A DNA stretch of 64,000 nucleotides from contig CM073590.1 in the NCBI GenBank assembly GCA_037074705.1, positions 167,212,746 to 167,276,745 of the forward strand. The letters run 5' to 3'. Origin of the DNA: Zhengitettix transpicula. Its lineage: Eukaryota; Arthropoda; Insecta; Orthoptera; Tetrigidae. The notes under the pieces were generated by a model. The model was given only the letters and a program-made list of their open reading frames with translations. It did not search any database and was not told the origin of the DNA. A program made the translations under genes and the position numbers. The stretch's first letter is position 1. Each line of letters begins with the position of its first letter. Below, piece by piece: positions 36,001 to 47,374 of this stretch.

Positions 36001-37770
36001 GTTTTCTTCGAAGCAAATTAATGACAATCCTCCTACCTTTTGATTGGTGAGGTCAAGTGGCCGATACCAGTTCCCAATCATTACCTTGATCTTTCAAAGA
36101 AGTCCTTTGTTGTTGAAGTGGATGATGCATTCCAAAGCAATGCGCCGTTCCTCTCGTCCAACCCTTCCTCTTCTTGTATGTGTAGTGCAATGAGTAATTC
36201 GCTGCAATGTTTCGAAAAGAATAACGTAAAAATATTACTTACTACGTTTAGAAATAAGGTGAAAAAGTAAAATGTTTTTCTGCCATAGAGAATAATGAAT
36301 CGTCCACTTAATAAAGGAGCTGTTAAAACAAATAATAGAGCGATTAAAAGTTTTAGGAAATTAATTAACTATCAAAAGTTAATACTTACTATCGACTTTA
36401 CTTTACAACCATTATCATTGTTGAAACGCGAAAAACAGCCCTTATTTACCAAAACCATTAATAACAGAATAAATAATATCATAAACATTACCAAATTTTT
36501 TAGTACCCAACAGATAATTTGCGTTGCGCAATGTGCTATTTAATCCTTTTTTTATTAAAAATGTTTAATTTTTATGTATATCTCTGAGACTAGTCTTTAC
36601 ATCAATCTTCCAAACTACCTACATTTGCCATCCAGTGTGTGTATGATGGCGAAAAAATTACATATTTACGTGGTAGGCACCACTGCCCGTGGTGGAAAAT
36701 ACTCCACCCCGTTAGAAACTTTGTTTATTAAGAAAAGCATTTTTTGACTCTATCAACGTACGCTACGTTTCTTAGGGGCTTAACGAGTTTTTTTAACTCA
36801 TAAAATCTATTAAAATGAACTTTATTTTATCCTACTTTCTTGATTTACCTCTTTAACACTCCAATAGAGGCGGAAAAGTTCCTTAATTCATACACAGTAA
36901 TATTCGATATTTCACGTTTATAGCGGAATAATTTTCACCTCCACGTTTATATTTCAATCAGTCAAATACTCTAATGCATATATAAAGAAAAGCTTGGACA
37001 GAAATAATTGAACATAAAGGTAACATGCAGAAGACGTTTTAATTCTGGATTCTGAAAAAATGTTGATATGTTTGGATGACCTCCTAGTGAATGTTTTTCT
37101 TACGCTTCTGTCTTCGTTCGCTCATGAAGGAAGATCTGTAGCCGGGGCCAGGTGCGAAGGGCGTGCACGTGTAAGCTATGATGTCATAACATGGGCTTGT
37201 GCGTTGGACCAGATATAATCGAATACCGGACTTAATTGAAAGAACCGAGCTGATTCTATCATGGTGCGGAATTTCTTTTCCGGTAGCACAACTGTAGTTT
37301 ATGTATACTTGAAATCTGACAACGGTGACCTGGTGCCACTTGGAGGGAGATTTTGCAGATATTCCAATGGTCTGTGGTGAGAACGCGAAGGTTTATTTCG
37401 CTTTCGTTCTTGCTCTTTCTTAGACATTTCAGTTTGGAGTAATTATAACTCGAACTTGTACTTCATCTTCCCCTACTTTACTCATCTCCATGCTGGAGAA
37501 CTCGAAAGCCGACTCGACAAGTGCTAATTGCAATTATTTCATATGAAAACTAAACATATTTTCATATATTAATCAATATATTTTTGAAGCCATTGCTGCT
37601 GTATTAAAGTTTAATGAATAAATTAAGATAATATGCAAGAGGTGTTCTTGTGTCCAACTTACATAAGGCGTAGGTTAAACAGGACACAACACCATCGATC
37701 ATCCTTCTGAGTTCATACGTTAATTATCTTTGTCCTCTATTGAGGAAACACAACATATACATCACTTAAA
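33100..37770. other. unassigned AT-rich DNA
   Basis: No gene is recognised. The minus-strand frame at 34714-34974 (86 codons, with segments SGNDSEDEVFVMSFPF and KDMTKGWKPYFVSGTTGH) has a more protein-like composition than its neighbours, but I know no family match and see no splice pair. The plus-strand frames at 36040-36543 are unremarkable. Confidence 0.45.
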
Positions 37771-37773
37771 TAC

Positions 37774-37799
37774 GTATATATATATATATATATATATAT
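37774..37799. repeat. (TA)n microsatellite, left flank of an LTR
   Basis: An uninterrupted TA dinucleotide run is followed immediately by the LTR-like segment. Confidence 0.95.
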
Positions 37800-38798
37800 C
37801 TATTATAGTATTTACATATAAACTACAATTATTCAATTTACTTGACAAAGAAAACCACACGTTGAAGGACATTTTGTAGTAATCACAAATGAAAGGTAAT
37901 TAAATTAAAAGCAATGCCTCACGTTAAGACGTCTATTTATAGTATTTTACTTCCAATAAAGAATGAAAATTCAATTAAAACAAACAATTAACATTTATTA
38001 ACTGCAAACAATTATAATTTACAAAAGTTATTTAGGCAAATAAATTTCAGTTTACATTATCAATTAATCTTTTACAATAAAATGACTATATCTCAGGGTC
38101 GTTTACTGGGCCTTTAATAAATAAATACTTGTTAAGAATTAAAATTTATCAAGCTATCATGGACTTCATTCATCAGCAGATTTATTACAATGCTAAAACA
38201 TAAAATCTGAACTGTAAATTCTGAACGAAATCCGAAATCTTAAGATAATATATTTACTTATGAGTTTACAGATAGTAATTCTGTGGAATTTTACCTTACT
38301 GTCTCAGGTACTCAAAGAAATTGTCTCGTTCGTGCACGCACACTTATTGCACTTTATAGACAGGCCATTTTTATCCACTGACTCTAATCAACACTTTCAG
38401 TTTTGCAAAAGTTGGTTCACTGTTCGTTTAAGAAATCCTATTAGCTGGGTCCGAAGATTATTAACTGCTGGATGCAGTTACCTGGACTCCCAAAATCGAA
38501 GAAAGTAGACTACATCGAGAATATAATGATTTAGACTCAGGACTCTAAATATTTAGCGTTGAATATTACGTAGTTTTCTCACAGACTGCAACTTGTAAAA
38601 TGTTCTAACTGATTTAGCTGTTGTTACATGTATCCAGAGACTTTCTGGATTTTATACTTTTCGTCTGTTCACTGCTATATTTCCACGAAGACTTTACTGG
38701 AGCTCGAGTCCCCACAGACTCTGCTATGTGCGTCTAGCGAACCAACCTCTACAATACCCACAAACACTGTATTCTTGCCACATTTCCTATTAATTACC

Positions 38799-38801
<3 letters not shown>
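37800..38801 (-). mobile_element. solo LTR, family L, copy 2
   Basis: The right boundary ...TATTAATTACCACA at 38801 matches the other copies and is followed by (TA)n. The inner block ATCTCAGGGTCGTTTACTGG and GCCTTTAATAAATAAA at about 38093-38126 corresponds to the reverse complement of ATCAAACCCAGTAAAGACCC in the LTR at 45524-46690. The left boundary is less certain: either about 37800, against the other (TA)n tract, or TGTAGTAATCAC at 37875. The open frames at 38260-38508 and 38628-38872 lie inside it and are not genes. Confidence 0.6.

Positions 38802-38831
<30 letters not shown>
38802..38831. repeat. (TA)n microsatellite, right flank of an LTR
   Basis: A TA dinucleotide run starts directly after the LTR end. 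Confidence 0.95.
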
Positions 38832-38832
<1 letters not shown>

Positions 38833-38834
38833 TT

Positions 38835-40710
38835 AAGAAAATAAAATTGTTAAATAATTGCAGAAACGTCACATCTGCTCAAAATCAGACCGTGGAGCAC
38901 TTGCCAAATATTGTTTCCTGTAGTTTCCTTCTTTGGCCGACCTGTTGATGTCAATGCTCCCAGAGGGTCGTAGAATCAGTGAAGGCTGAGTTTCTTCTTT
39001 GTGTTGGTAGGTAACTTCATTCGAAATTTGTTAGTACCGTAGTGGAGTATAATTCAGGTGTCTTGGTTCACATGTTATATTTCAAAGTAAAACGAAATGT
39101 ACCATGAATCTACGACGAAAAATCATTCAGTAAATAAATTTAACGCTTTATAAAATAGAGACTTGGCGCACAAATCTGTATGCGCTAGACAAGTGGGAAT
39201 CTTTAATGAGATAGTGAAAAAGAAGATAACACCCAAGTGTTAACTTGCAGAAGATTAACAATCAGGAGAAGTCAAACATTCTAAGCGCTTAGTCCAGCGT
39301 ACCATGAAGTAATCCTTACCTTGGAGTTTATGATTTAACTTTCTTGACCTTCTATCGGAAATTACTCTGCTGTTGAATTTAATTGTCAAATAAAAATTTC
39401 TTAATTAAATGCATACACCAGTTTATTCCTTTCGGATAGACGAGCCTTATGCATAGAAATTATCCCGGAGTTTTCTGATATACGAGTACAGCAAATAGAT
39501 TACAAAAGTTAAGTGACTACACTTGAAATAATCGTTAAATAACGACGCAGTTGGTTTCAAAGCAGGAAAACTGTAATACTAAACTTAAAACTTCTTTGTA
39601 GTTGAGGTTTTCTGTAAGAAATGGTCGGAATTAAAGAATATATTGTATTTTTATTATTCCTCCAATAGCGATCCTCTGAACGCATTCTCGAATATATATA
39701 TCAAAGATTATTTAAATTGGTCAATTTATAAAGTTTCCGCGAAAAAGAAGACATCCGGTAATTATATTACAATGGTATCACTTCATCAAGTCGGGGAAAC
39801 ATCAATTTGAAGATTTTGTACTTCGCAGCGAGGATTCTTTATTGCATGATGATTCGTCTGTTTTGTTTTGCTTTTTTTTTTAACTTGAATGCTTAGAGCC
39901 TGCGAGTATGGCGCTGCATACGTAATGAGAGTGGGGTTTACTCCGAAGGAATGCAAGATTCTCTATAAATACCAGTACAGTACTGCTAAGACCATCTACT
40001 CACTAAGCCACATCTAATAAATAAATATATGAATCATACTAAATGCTGGTACATGTTCCCTCTGAACTACCTTCAACTCTGTATCTGGATTATACATAAA
40101 TTTTATTTTCGCTCCTTGATGCTCATCCTTTTTTTTACGAAACATGCAACACTTATTAGGTAAGGCAATGAGACTAGAAAACGTAAGAGTATCTGTGGGT
40201 CCTGTTACGTTTGTTAATAATTTAGGACGAATTCTGGTCATGGAGCGGCTATGGTGGTCCTCGTTACGTGGGGCTCGATAAGACGCTTCTAGTTGCGTGG
40301 ATAAAACTGCTTCGAAACATTTTCAAAAATCTAAAAACAATTCCCAGTACTCCACTGTAGATCACGAAGAACTACTTCCAAAGATCATCTCGCTGGTCCT
40401 TTGCAATCCCTTTCGAAAGGTTGTGGCTTCAATTTTCTCTTACTACTTCTTCACTCCTCCTCCAATCACAATTTTCTTTTTTCTCCAGTACGCCCTATTC
40501 AAACTGATAAAAAAATACGCGCTATACATTATTTCAGCAATTGTATAAATTTTTCAAAGAAACTGGCGGCTATGACCACCTTCCGAGGAGTGGAAATGGA
40601 CTTATTAAAAAGTATCTGCAACGTTTGAAAACAAACATTCGTCTAATTATAATAGTTATTGAATATTATAATTTTGGAAGTCTTTGTGCTTTGTTTAATA
40701 AATAAATATG
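38835..40710. other. unassigned AT-rich DNA
   Basis: No gene is recognised. The open frames at 40014-40241 (minus) and 40297-40628 (plus, two overlapping frames) have no family resemblance. Confidence 0.5.
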
Positions 40711-40720
40711 CTATATATAT

Positions 40721-41051
40721 TGTAATGGACGATTATTTATTACGTTTCAGCTTATTATAAATAATTAAAGCTTTTGATTAATATAAAAAATTTTAATTAA
40801 AATTTATGCAATTAAATAAAAATACATAAACTAAATTTTATAAATTTCTAAAAAAAATATAGAAACGTATATTATCGACCTTTTTCGTCAGGGTTGATTT
40901 TGCGTGTGGGGATAAAAAGGCAAAACTTTATGATCGTATTTCTTTTACAATCTTTTATACATTAAAATATTATCTGAAGTTCTGTTGTCCGCTCCGCTTA
41001 CCGTCCGCCTTTCTGCAAGTCGTCTTGAATTATTTTCTATATAACATTACA
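40721..41051 (-). mobile_element. short LTR-like element with ATAT flanks
   Basis: TGTAATGGACG at 40721 and AACATTACA ending at 41051 form TGTAATG...CATTACA termini, with ATAT immediately outside on both sides. The interior has CGTCAGGGTTGATTTTGCGT followed by GGGGATAAA, resembling the CTCAGGGTC...GGGTTTGATAAA block of the longer family L LTRs, and CTGTTGTCCGCTCCGCTTAC resembling their CTGTCTGCTGCCC segment. At 331 bases it would be an internally deleted or divergent LTR. Confidence 0.5.
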
Positions 41052-41055
41052 ATAT

Positions 41056-43052
41056 TCTTCCTTTACACATTTATTTCACAATACTCTTCTTTTAAATTAA
41101 TACCACTTTTCCATCCAACCGTCAAACTATATCTTCCACTGTGACGACTTTTCACATTTTACGTATATAATCTTGCTGCATTGTAGCACTAAAATCAACT
41201 TTACATTTTATATTTTTCTTTACGTCCGCTTTAATCGGACACTGTTTCACTCCTCTGGTCTACCAAACGGAGGTGTGTAAGTGACCATAATAAATTTTCA
41301 GACCTGAACCCTGTCAACAAAAGGCCAGCCGCTGTCGCTAATACCCCTGCAGCCCTCAGATTTATTGTTTTCCATGATTCTCCAAGTACTTAATTTTTCA
41401 TACGATTTTTGAGGCATTACAATACACATACAGAGATAGGTGTAGTGATTAATCGAAAGTAGTGTTCAATTCTGACTGAGCGGAACTGGCGTTTGAAAGT
41501 GCGTAGTTGCACATCTGGACAATTAATTCCAAGACTCGGACGTAAAGCGTGCTTCTGTGAGCAGTAGTCAGGAACGTGTCAGGTAACTGGGACGTCGGCA
41601 GTTCTCACGCTCCTAAGAGAGGAAGCGTTGTGTTCGTTCCTTCCCGCTCCACGAGATCAAATTAACAGGAAATACACTATGTTCCTCTAAAAGCCTCTAA
41701 ACGCATTGATAGTAGTTCCCCTTGAGTGGACTTGATTGACAATATAATTATTTTCATGTTTCCTCATATTTCCTTATAGTTCCCTAGTTATGTACTTTCG
41801 TAGCTTCTGGTACTTTCAAGTTGTGCTAAATCTTCTTACGCGGGAAAATTTGAGGAAATAAATACTGGAGTCGGAAGAATTCTTGATTGTGAAATGTTTG
41901 CGCGATGTTGGTTTAGGTTTGTGAAGAAGCTACACTTTGTAATAGTATTATTTTGGCGTAAACCAAATATATGAGATGTATGGAAATTTAAGTTCTGAGA
42001 CCATAAATGACTAAGGGGAACCCCATTTCATAAATCGAACAAGGACATCAAGAACACGGCAGCAACTAATACGACCAAAATAACCAATCTAGAGAACAAT
42101 AGAGTGATCTGTCGGAAATACTCGTTTTATCAAGTTTGAAGAAGGCCACAACCTGAAATATATATTACGAATATGTGTATTTTTATAGATATATTTAAGG
42201 TCGCATTAACAACACTGTCATTAGCGACCGTATTGTACCCTATGTTACAGTTGAATTATTGGGACATTACATAGTTGATTATATATCTTCATTTCAGGTA
42301 ATTGTTGAGTTGATTAATATTTTTTGGTATTCAGATAAGTGATTGTCGGTCGGTTTTTACATTCTCTACAAAAATTCTTTCCTTCTCCGGGGACTAAACT
42401 CAATTTTTTATTAATCATATACATTAATCTATTCCCTTTATTCTAAGATTTTTCAAATCCCTACTAACTTGAGTGGAACAGTTAATTTTGTGTCTGGTAA
42501 TTAGTTTTTCTATTTCTCCTCAATTTTCTCTGAAGCTGGAATTTTATTTTTGTTGAAATATGTGTTACGACTTGTCACGCTGTGAAGATATATATATATA
42601 TCGATATGTAAAAGAGAGAGAGAAGTGGGGTGGGGTTGCACCAAAGAAGAACAGAAATTTATAAATCTGTGAAAGGCTGAACTGTGAATGGGCCCGGAGT
42701 TGGAGGACTTTATTTCCAATTTGGCTGTGAACTTAGTTGCCAATTATGTTGAGAGCATTGGTGTGGATATTATTGCATATTACATATTCTAGAATTGGTG
42801 AAAAAATGAAACGGTGAAAGGAATAAATCAAGTGTATCGCTTCGAACAATAAAGGGAAATGGATAATAATCTGAAATGGACACAAGTGTACATTCTTCTT
42901 CAATATAAAAAAAGACATAATTCCCCCAACCCGTTAATATCCGATACCGCTGCCTTTCCTCCACCTCGTCGATTAAAAATAAAGAGACCGAGAGACCAAA
43001 TTAATAATCAATAAAAAACATAAGTATAGGAGGTTAAACAAATTGCTCCACA

Positions 43053-43090
<38 letters not shown>

Positions 43091-45505
43091 CATGTACAAA
43101 TCTTTAGATTGTAAATTTTCCTGAATTTAATAAAAATCTTATTTGTAGCTCCACAAACCGAAGGAGTTACAAATGAATTCATAAACAGCCTTAAAGCATA
43201 AAATTCTATCTTTTTTATTACGATTCATATATGAAATTATTAAACCTGAAAGGCTCCTAAAACAAGGACGAAACTTCAGCATATTTAATTTTATGTTAAT
43301 TAACAATTTTCTGACATTAGCCCGTTTATTATTTATAATAATATAAACGTAAGATATTTTTCATAATTATTACAAAGTCGTTAATAGTTTAGATAAGGGA
43401 AACAATAATTTAAAATCCGGAAATTAAGCATTGGTAACTCTCCACGTGCACTTCTATTCGCGAACGACCTTGTCTCGGGTTTTCTCAGCTAATATTGAAT
43501 GAATGACTGAACATACATAGTGTCTGTTTCTTGTAGAATTTCCTCAAGTTACGAGAATACTGTTAGTGTTATACTGTTACGAAACCAAACCATACCAAGT
43601 AGAAGTGAAAGTGACTCCAATATAACTTTTTGCCCATGTGTCCAACCGGCGTTACTGATTACAGCCATGGAATCCTAAATATGAAATAAAAACTACACAG
43701 TCGGATAATTTTTAAAATGCTCATCGTAACAGGATTAAGCTAAAATTTATATTTAGTACGTTACATAATAACTTTCAGATTCATGCGCCAGTCAAGAGAT
43801 CTTATCAAAGCTTTCATTTGTTTTTCACAAAAAAAATATATATCGCAGAGTTACAAATTTTTTACGTAATTTACTCTCGTGGAAATGAACATTTCTAATT
43901 GACTGTACTGCAATATTACCGTTCTGTATCAAGCATATAATCTTTGCTTAATTGTAGTCATTGAATTTTATTGTTGACATAGTAATAATAATTGTACAAG
44001 AGCAATGAATTGTAATTTTCCATATTTGTGAGGGAATGTGAAATGAATCAAATCGTTGAGCAGACGTATTATTAATCGCACTTGGCTGACGTCCCAATTG
44101 CTGTCACCGATTTGATTTATCTTTCCGCAAGGCCACCTGACCCAGCGTTAAACCCTACTGTGAAGAATATCTTTCCAATTCTTCAAAATTATTTAATTTG
44201 ATAAAACTGGCGATTTGACTTATATGCTCATAATTATTCTTCTAAGTGGATCCGTCTCGATGTTAGCACCAATGAATGAACCTGCATACTTAGTGTCAAT
44301 TAGAATTGACTATGTAATCTATCTTTTTCCTCAACAAATTCGGTTGAACGAGATCTGTTTTTCACTGAATTTCAGTTAAACTTGTCGTAACCGCGTAAAT
44401 GGAACAGTGCGTATTTTTTTTATTTGTAGGAAATTTCGTGAAGTGGCAAAATTAGTCCAGCGTACTTGTGTTATGTAGCATTTTAAAAGCTGTTTAGTTA
44501 TATTTCCAGAAGTAAGTGCCACGGAAAAGTCAGTGAAGACTGGTAAAGTTCCTTACCAGTGCTGACATCCTGAAATGTACAAAGTAAGTTCCAGGATAAC
44601 CTGAGCACGATTTCGTAGATCAATTTACATTGATAGGGAATTTGTATGTATATACACGTATATTCATAAATGACATACAGTATAGTAATGACTGGGACAA
44701 CACATGTTTCACATTTAGTCGAACGAAGAAATATGTTCCGTTGAATCACGGTAAATGGAAGGTGATAAATAATTTTAAAAAATTAAACGACGTTTGAAGT
44801 TTCGATATTTTAAATATGGCAGTGGTCAACAGCATTGACTCACGTCCAGGGTGGATGATTGTCATTTCCATCGTCGTAATCAGTAATAATAAGCGCAAAC
44901 TTTCGTCGAAACCCGTGCGTTTCAGCGAGAAAACCATGGATGAAATTTTTTTTCGGATGAATGGGAAAATTATCTAGTATTCCGAAAGGAATTGAGAACT
45001 TCAACAAAACAATTACAAATCAATCAAGGAAGCAAGCTTTTTGCTCTAAAGGAACCGCCGGCACACAAGTTAAGAATATGGAGACTGAAGTAGCCCAAAA
45101 ATAGTGTGTGGTAAAATAAATATCACTTCAAGTGCTGAAGAAAGCAACAAAGTTGGCAAAAACGCTCAGCGCCATTTATCGTATTTTTTCTTTTTTGCTA
45201 TTCAATATATATTTGTGAACTTAAAACTGGTACAGACGTATTTTTATATTTTCAACAAGCAAAGAAATAAAATATTCTTAGTTTCCTATCCGGTTCCAGG
45301 TTTGTAAATGGTAAGCCTGCGACGATTCCATGACATCACCCTAGAAATACTGACGCAAAGCCCGTCTGGTCCCAATTTATATTTCATCACCATAACTAAC
45401 TATACAAAGTACAAACCCGAGAACATTTTATTCATATGATTTATTTGAAAAAACTGTAATCTCTTACAACTTAAGGTAGGTGGTCCCTGAAATTTGCATC
45501 GAATG
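41056..45505. other. unassigned AT-rich DNA with small microsatellites
   Basis: No gene is recognised. There is a short TA run with a GA run at about 42588-42623 and a (TA)n tract at 43052-43089. Around 43244-43280, CCTGAAAGGCTCC TAAAACAA GGAC GAAACTTC is a damaged version of the GGACGAAACGTC motif seen at 14.0 and 17.5 kb. The open frames at 42510-43182 and 44498-44937 (minus) have no family resemblance. Confidence 0.5.
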
Positions 45506-45523
45506 ATGTATATATATATATAT

Positions 45524-46690
45524 TGTAATGCCTTGAGGGAAAGGCATTGTTTCTGATTAATGGCCTGGACAGTTCAAGGGACAGTTTGTAATGTGTACTT
45601 AGGATCGGTATTGAGGAGTCAGGGCAAGGCACATGTGCGGGGGCCTGGACAGTTGAAAAGACAAGTCTAAAGTAATTTAGGGAGCAGTTTGGGCGGTCTG
45701 GAGAATTTAGAACCGCGTACGTGTGAGTGAGGGTGAGAAGAAAAGTCTAAAGTAATTGAGGGTGCAGAGACAAATTAAACCTGTCTCGATGGTCGGCTTT
45801 GGGACAAGACAGAGTAGCGAGCTATTTTTGCTAACTAAGGAACTGCAGCTACAGAATGTAAATCTCGGGATAATGGAGGAAACTGTCATCGGGCAGTTGC
45901 GACGTAGTTTTGGAACAAAGGAAAATGGAAGGGACCGTGATATATAAGCGAGAGCAGCTTTTGAAAGAGTTAGTTGAGTTTTGGAGTCAGGAGGGGAGTT
46001 AGAGTTGTGGAGGCGTACGGCGAGCACCGAGAATGGAGAAATTTTGCAGCCTGCGAGAGAAATAGTAAAATTATTCAACGATAAACATTTTTGTATGCAG
46101 AAGTCTAATCTGTTGTAATATCAAAATTTGACCACTGTCTTCGATGGTAGGAGACCAGGACACTGCATCCAGCGTCGAGTAGTTTCACCACGAGCAAGTG
46201 AGATGTCCTTCACGAACGGAGAAGCAGCTTTCATCAAAACAACCGTGTGTGTTAGAGTCAGTGTTTAAACGTCCAGTCTATAAAGTGTGTGTGTAATAAA
46301 AGACCCAAATTTTCCTGAGTAATCGTAAGTTGAAATTTCATGGTATTAATATGTGTAAACGGAATTAAAAGATACAGTCAGATATCGTTATTTTCTTTTG
46401 TGTTAATAAAATAAACTCTTTTAAATTTAAAATCAATCTGGTAGAATAAGTTCGTTAATAATTTTCGTCGATGTCTAGACGAATAAATATTTCTTGTTAA
46501 TTTAAAGATGAATGTTGGGTTCCTTGATTAAGTTAAATGTTCTGTCCGTTATCAAACCCAGTAAAGACCCATGAGAGAATGAGATCCTTTTTATAATATT
46601 AAATTGTATAATTGATAATCTTCAATAAATTTTGTTTGTTTTAAAGTCTATAATTTTTCATTTAAAAACCCATCATATTTAATTATTACA
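45524..46690 (+). mobile_element. 5' LTR, family L, copy 3, with adjacent primer-binding-site-like sequence
   Basis: The LTR runs from TGTAATGCCTTGAGGGAAAG to ...CATATTTAATTATTACA (1167 bases) with TGTAAT/ATTACA ends, and ATAT (45520-45523) lies outside on the left. Inside are a TATA box (GTGATATATAAGCGAGAG, near 45940), AATAAA-type signals (GTAATAAAAG at about 46292; CAATAAATTTTG at about 46623) and ATCAAACCCAGTAAAGACCC. After the end come TTTTGGCTACCACAACGTGG and GGC, a TGGC...ACGTGGGGC string like retroelement primer-binding regions. Only about 40 bases of internal sequence remain before a (TA)n tract, so the element is truncated. The open frames at 45707-46078 (both strands) lie in the LTR. 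Confidence 0.75.
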
Positions 46691-46712
46691 TTTTGGCTAC
46701 CACAACGTGGGG
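46691..46712 (+). promoter_or_regulatory. primer-binding-site-like sequence after the LTR
   Basis: TTTTGGCTACCACAACGTGG starts directly after the LTR's terminal CA, the position where reverse transcription is primed in LTR elements. The tRNA used cannot be settled by eye. Confidence 0.45.
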
Positions 46713-46732
46713 CAAATTAATAAAGTATCACT

Positions 46733-46733
46733 A

Positions 46734-46778
<45 letters not shown>
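46733..46778. repeat. (TA)n microsatellite
   Basis: A TATATATG start is followed by an uninterrupted TA run that separates the truncated LTR element from the next repeat block. Confidence 0.95.
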
Positions 46779-46781
<3 letters not shown>

Positions 46782-47270
46782 GATATTCACTTTAATATAA
46801 TAATAATGTAAGCCAACAACACGTTGTTGCCAAAAAATGTGGTATTCGAACTTTTAAAAGGAAGAAATTAAACCGTATTTTACCTTGAATTTAAACATTA
46901 TTTTAAAGTCAGGCTCTAAAAGCACAGTCTTATGACCACTCCTGTCAGGCTCCAAAACCACTCGTTCATCAATTTTATCATTTGCGTTCCAAGACTACTC
47001 TTCTCAGGCTCCCAAAACACACAGACTAGGTAGGTATGACCACCTGGTCAGGCTCCAAAAGCACACTCTCGTGACCACTCCGGTCAGGCTCCCAATAACA
47101 CACTGAATATTTCCGCCAAAGTTCTGAGCGTCTTACATACGCTTTTCAGACAATAATCGCGTAGTAACCTTTACAGTCTCTGAATTATTGTGCCAAACAA
47201 TGCTCTGGCCTCAATAAATACCCCGACAATAATATTAAAAAAAAGCTTACTTTACTCGTTGGTAATCTCC
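46779..47270. repeat. repeat block with GTCAGGCTCC array, possibly another LTR
   Basis: Five imperfect units of about 36 bases start with (G/C)TCAGGCTC(C/T) at 46908, 46944, 47003, 47047 and 47083; the best two read GTCAGGCTCCAAAAGCACAC and continue to GTGACCACTCC. The block starts TGTGATATTCAC straight after a (TA)n tract and ends near another (TA)n/(CA)n tract, the same placement as the family L LTRs. Homology to them is not clear, and no matching 3' end was found. Confidence 0.5.
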
Positions 47271-47274
47271 ATTT

Positions 47275-47297
47275 TATATATATTTATACATATATAC

Positions 47298-47370
<73 letters not shown>
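47275..47370. repeat. compound (TA)n(CA)n(TA)n microsatellite
   Basis: TATATATA-rich start, then ACACACACAC (about 47311-47331), then a long TA run to 47370. The low-complexity open frame across it is not a gene. Confidence 0.97.
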
Positions 47371-47371
<1 letters not shown>

Positions 47372-47374
47372 CGA

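Noticed and set aside
45707..46078. 123-codon minus-strand ORF
   Set aside because: It lies within the LTR at 45524-46690 and is antisense to its TATA and polyadenylation signals.
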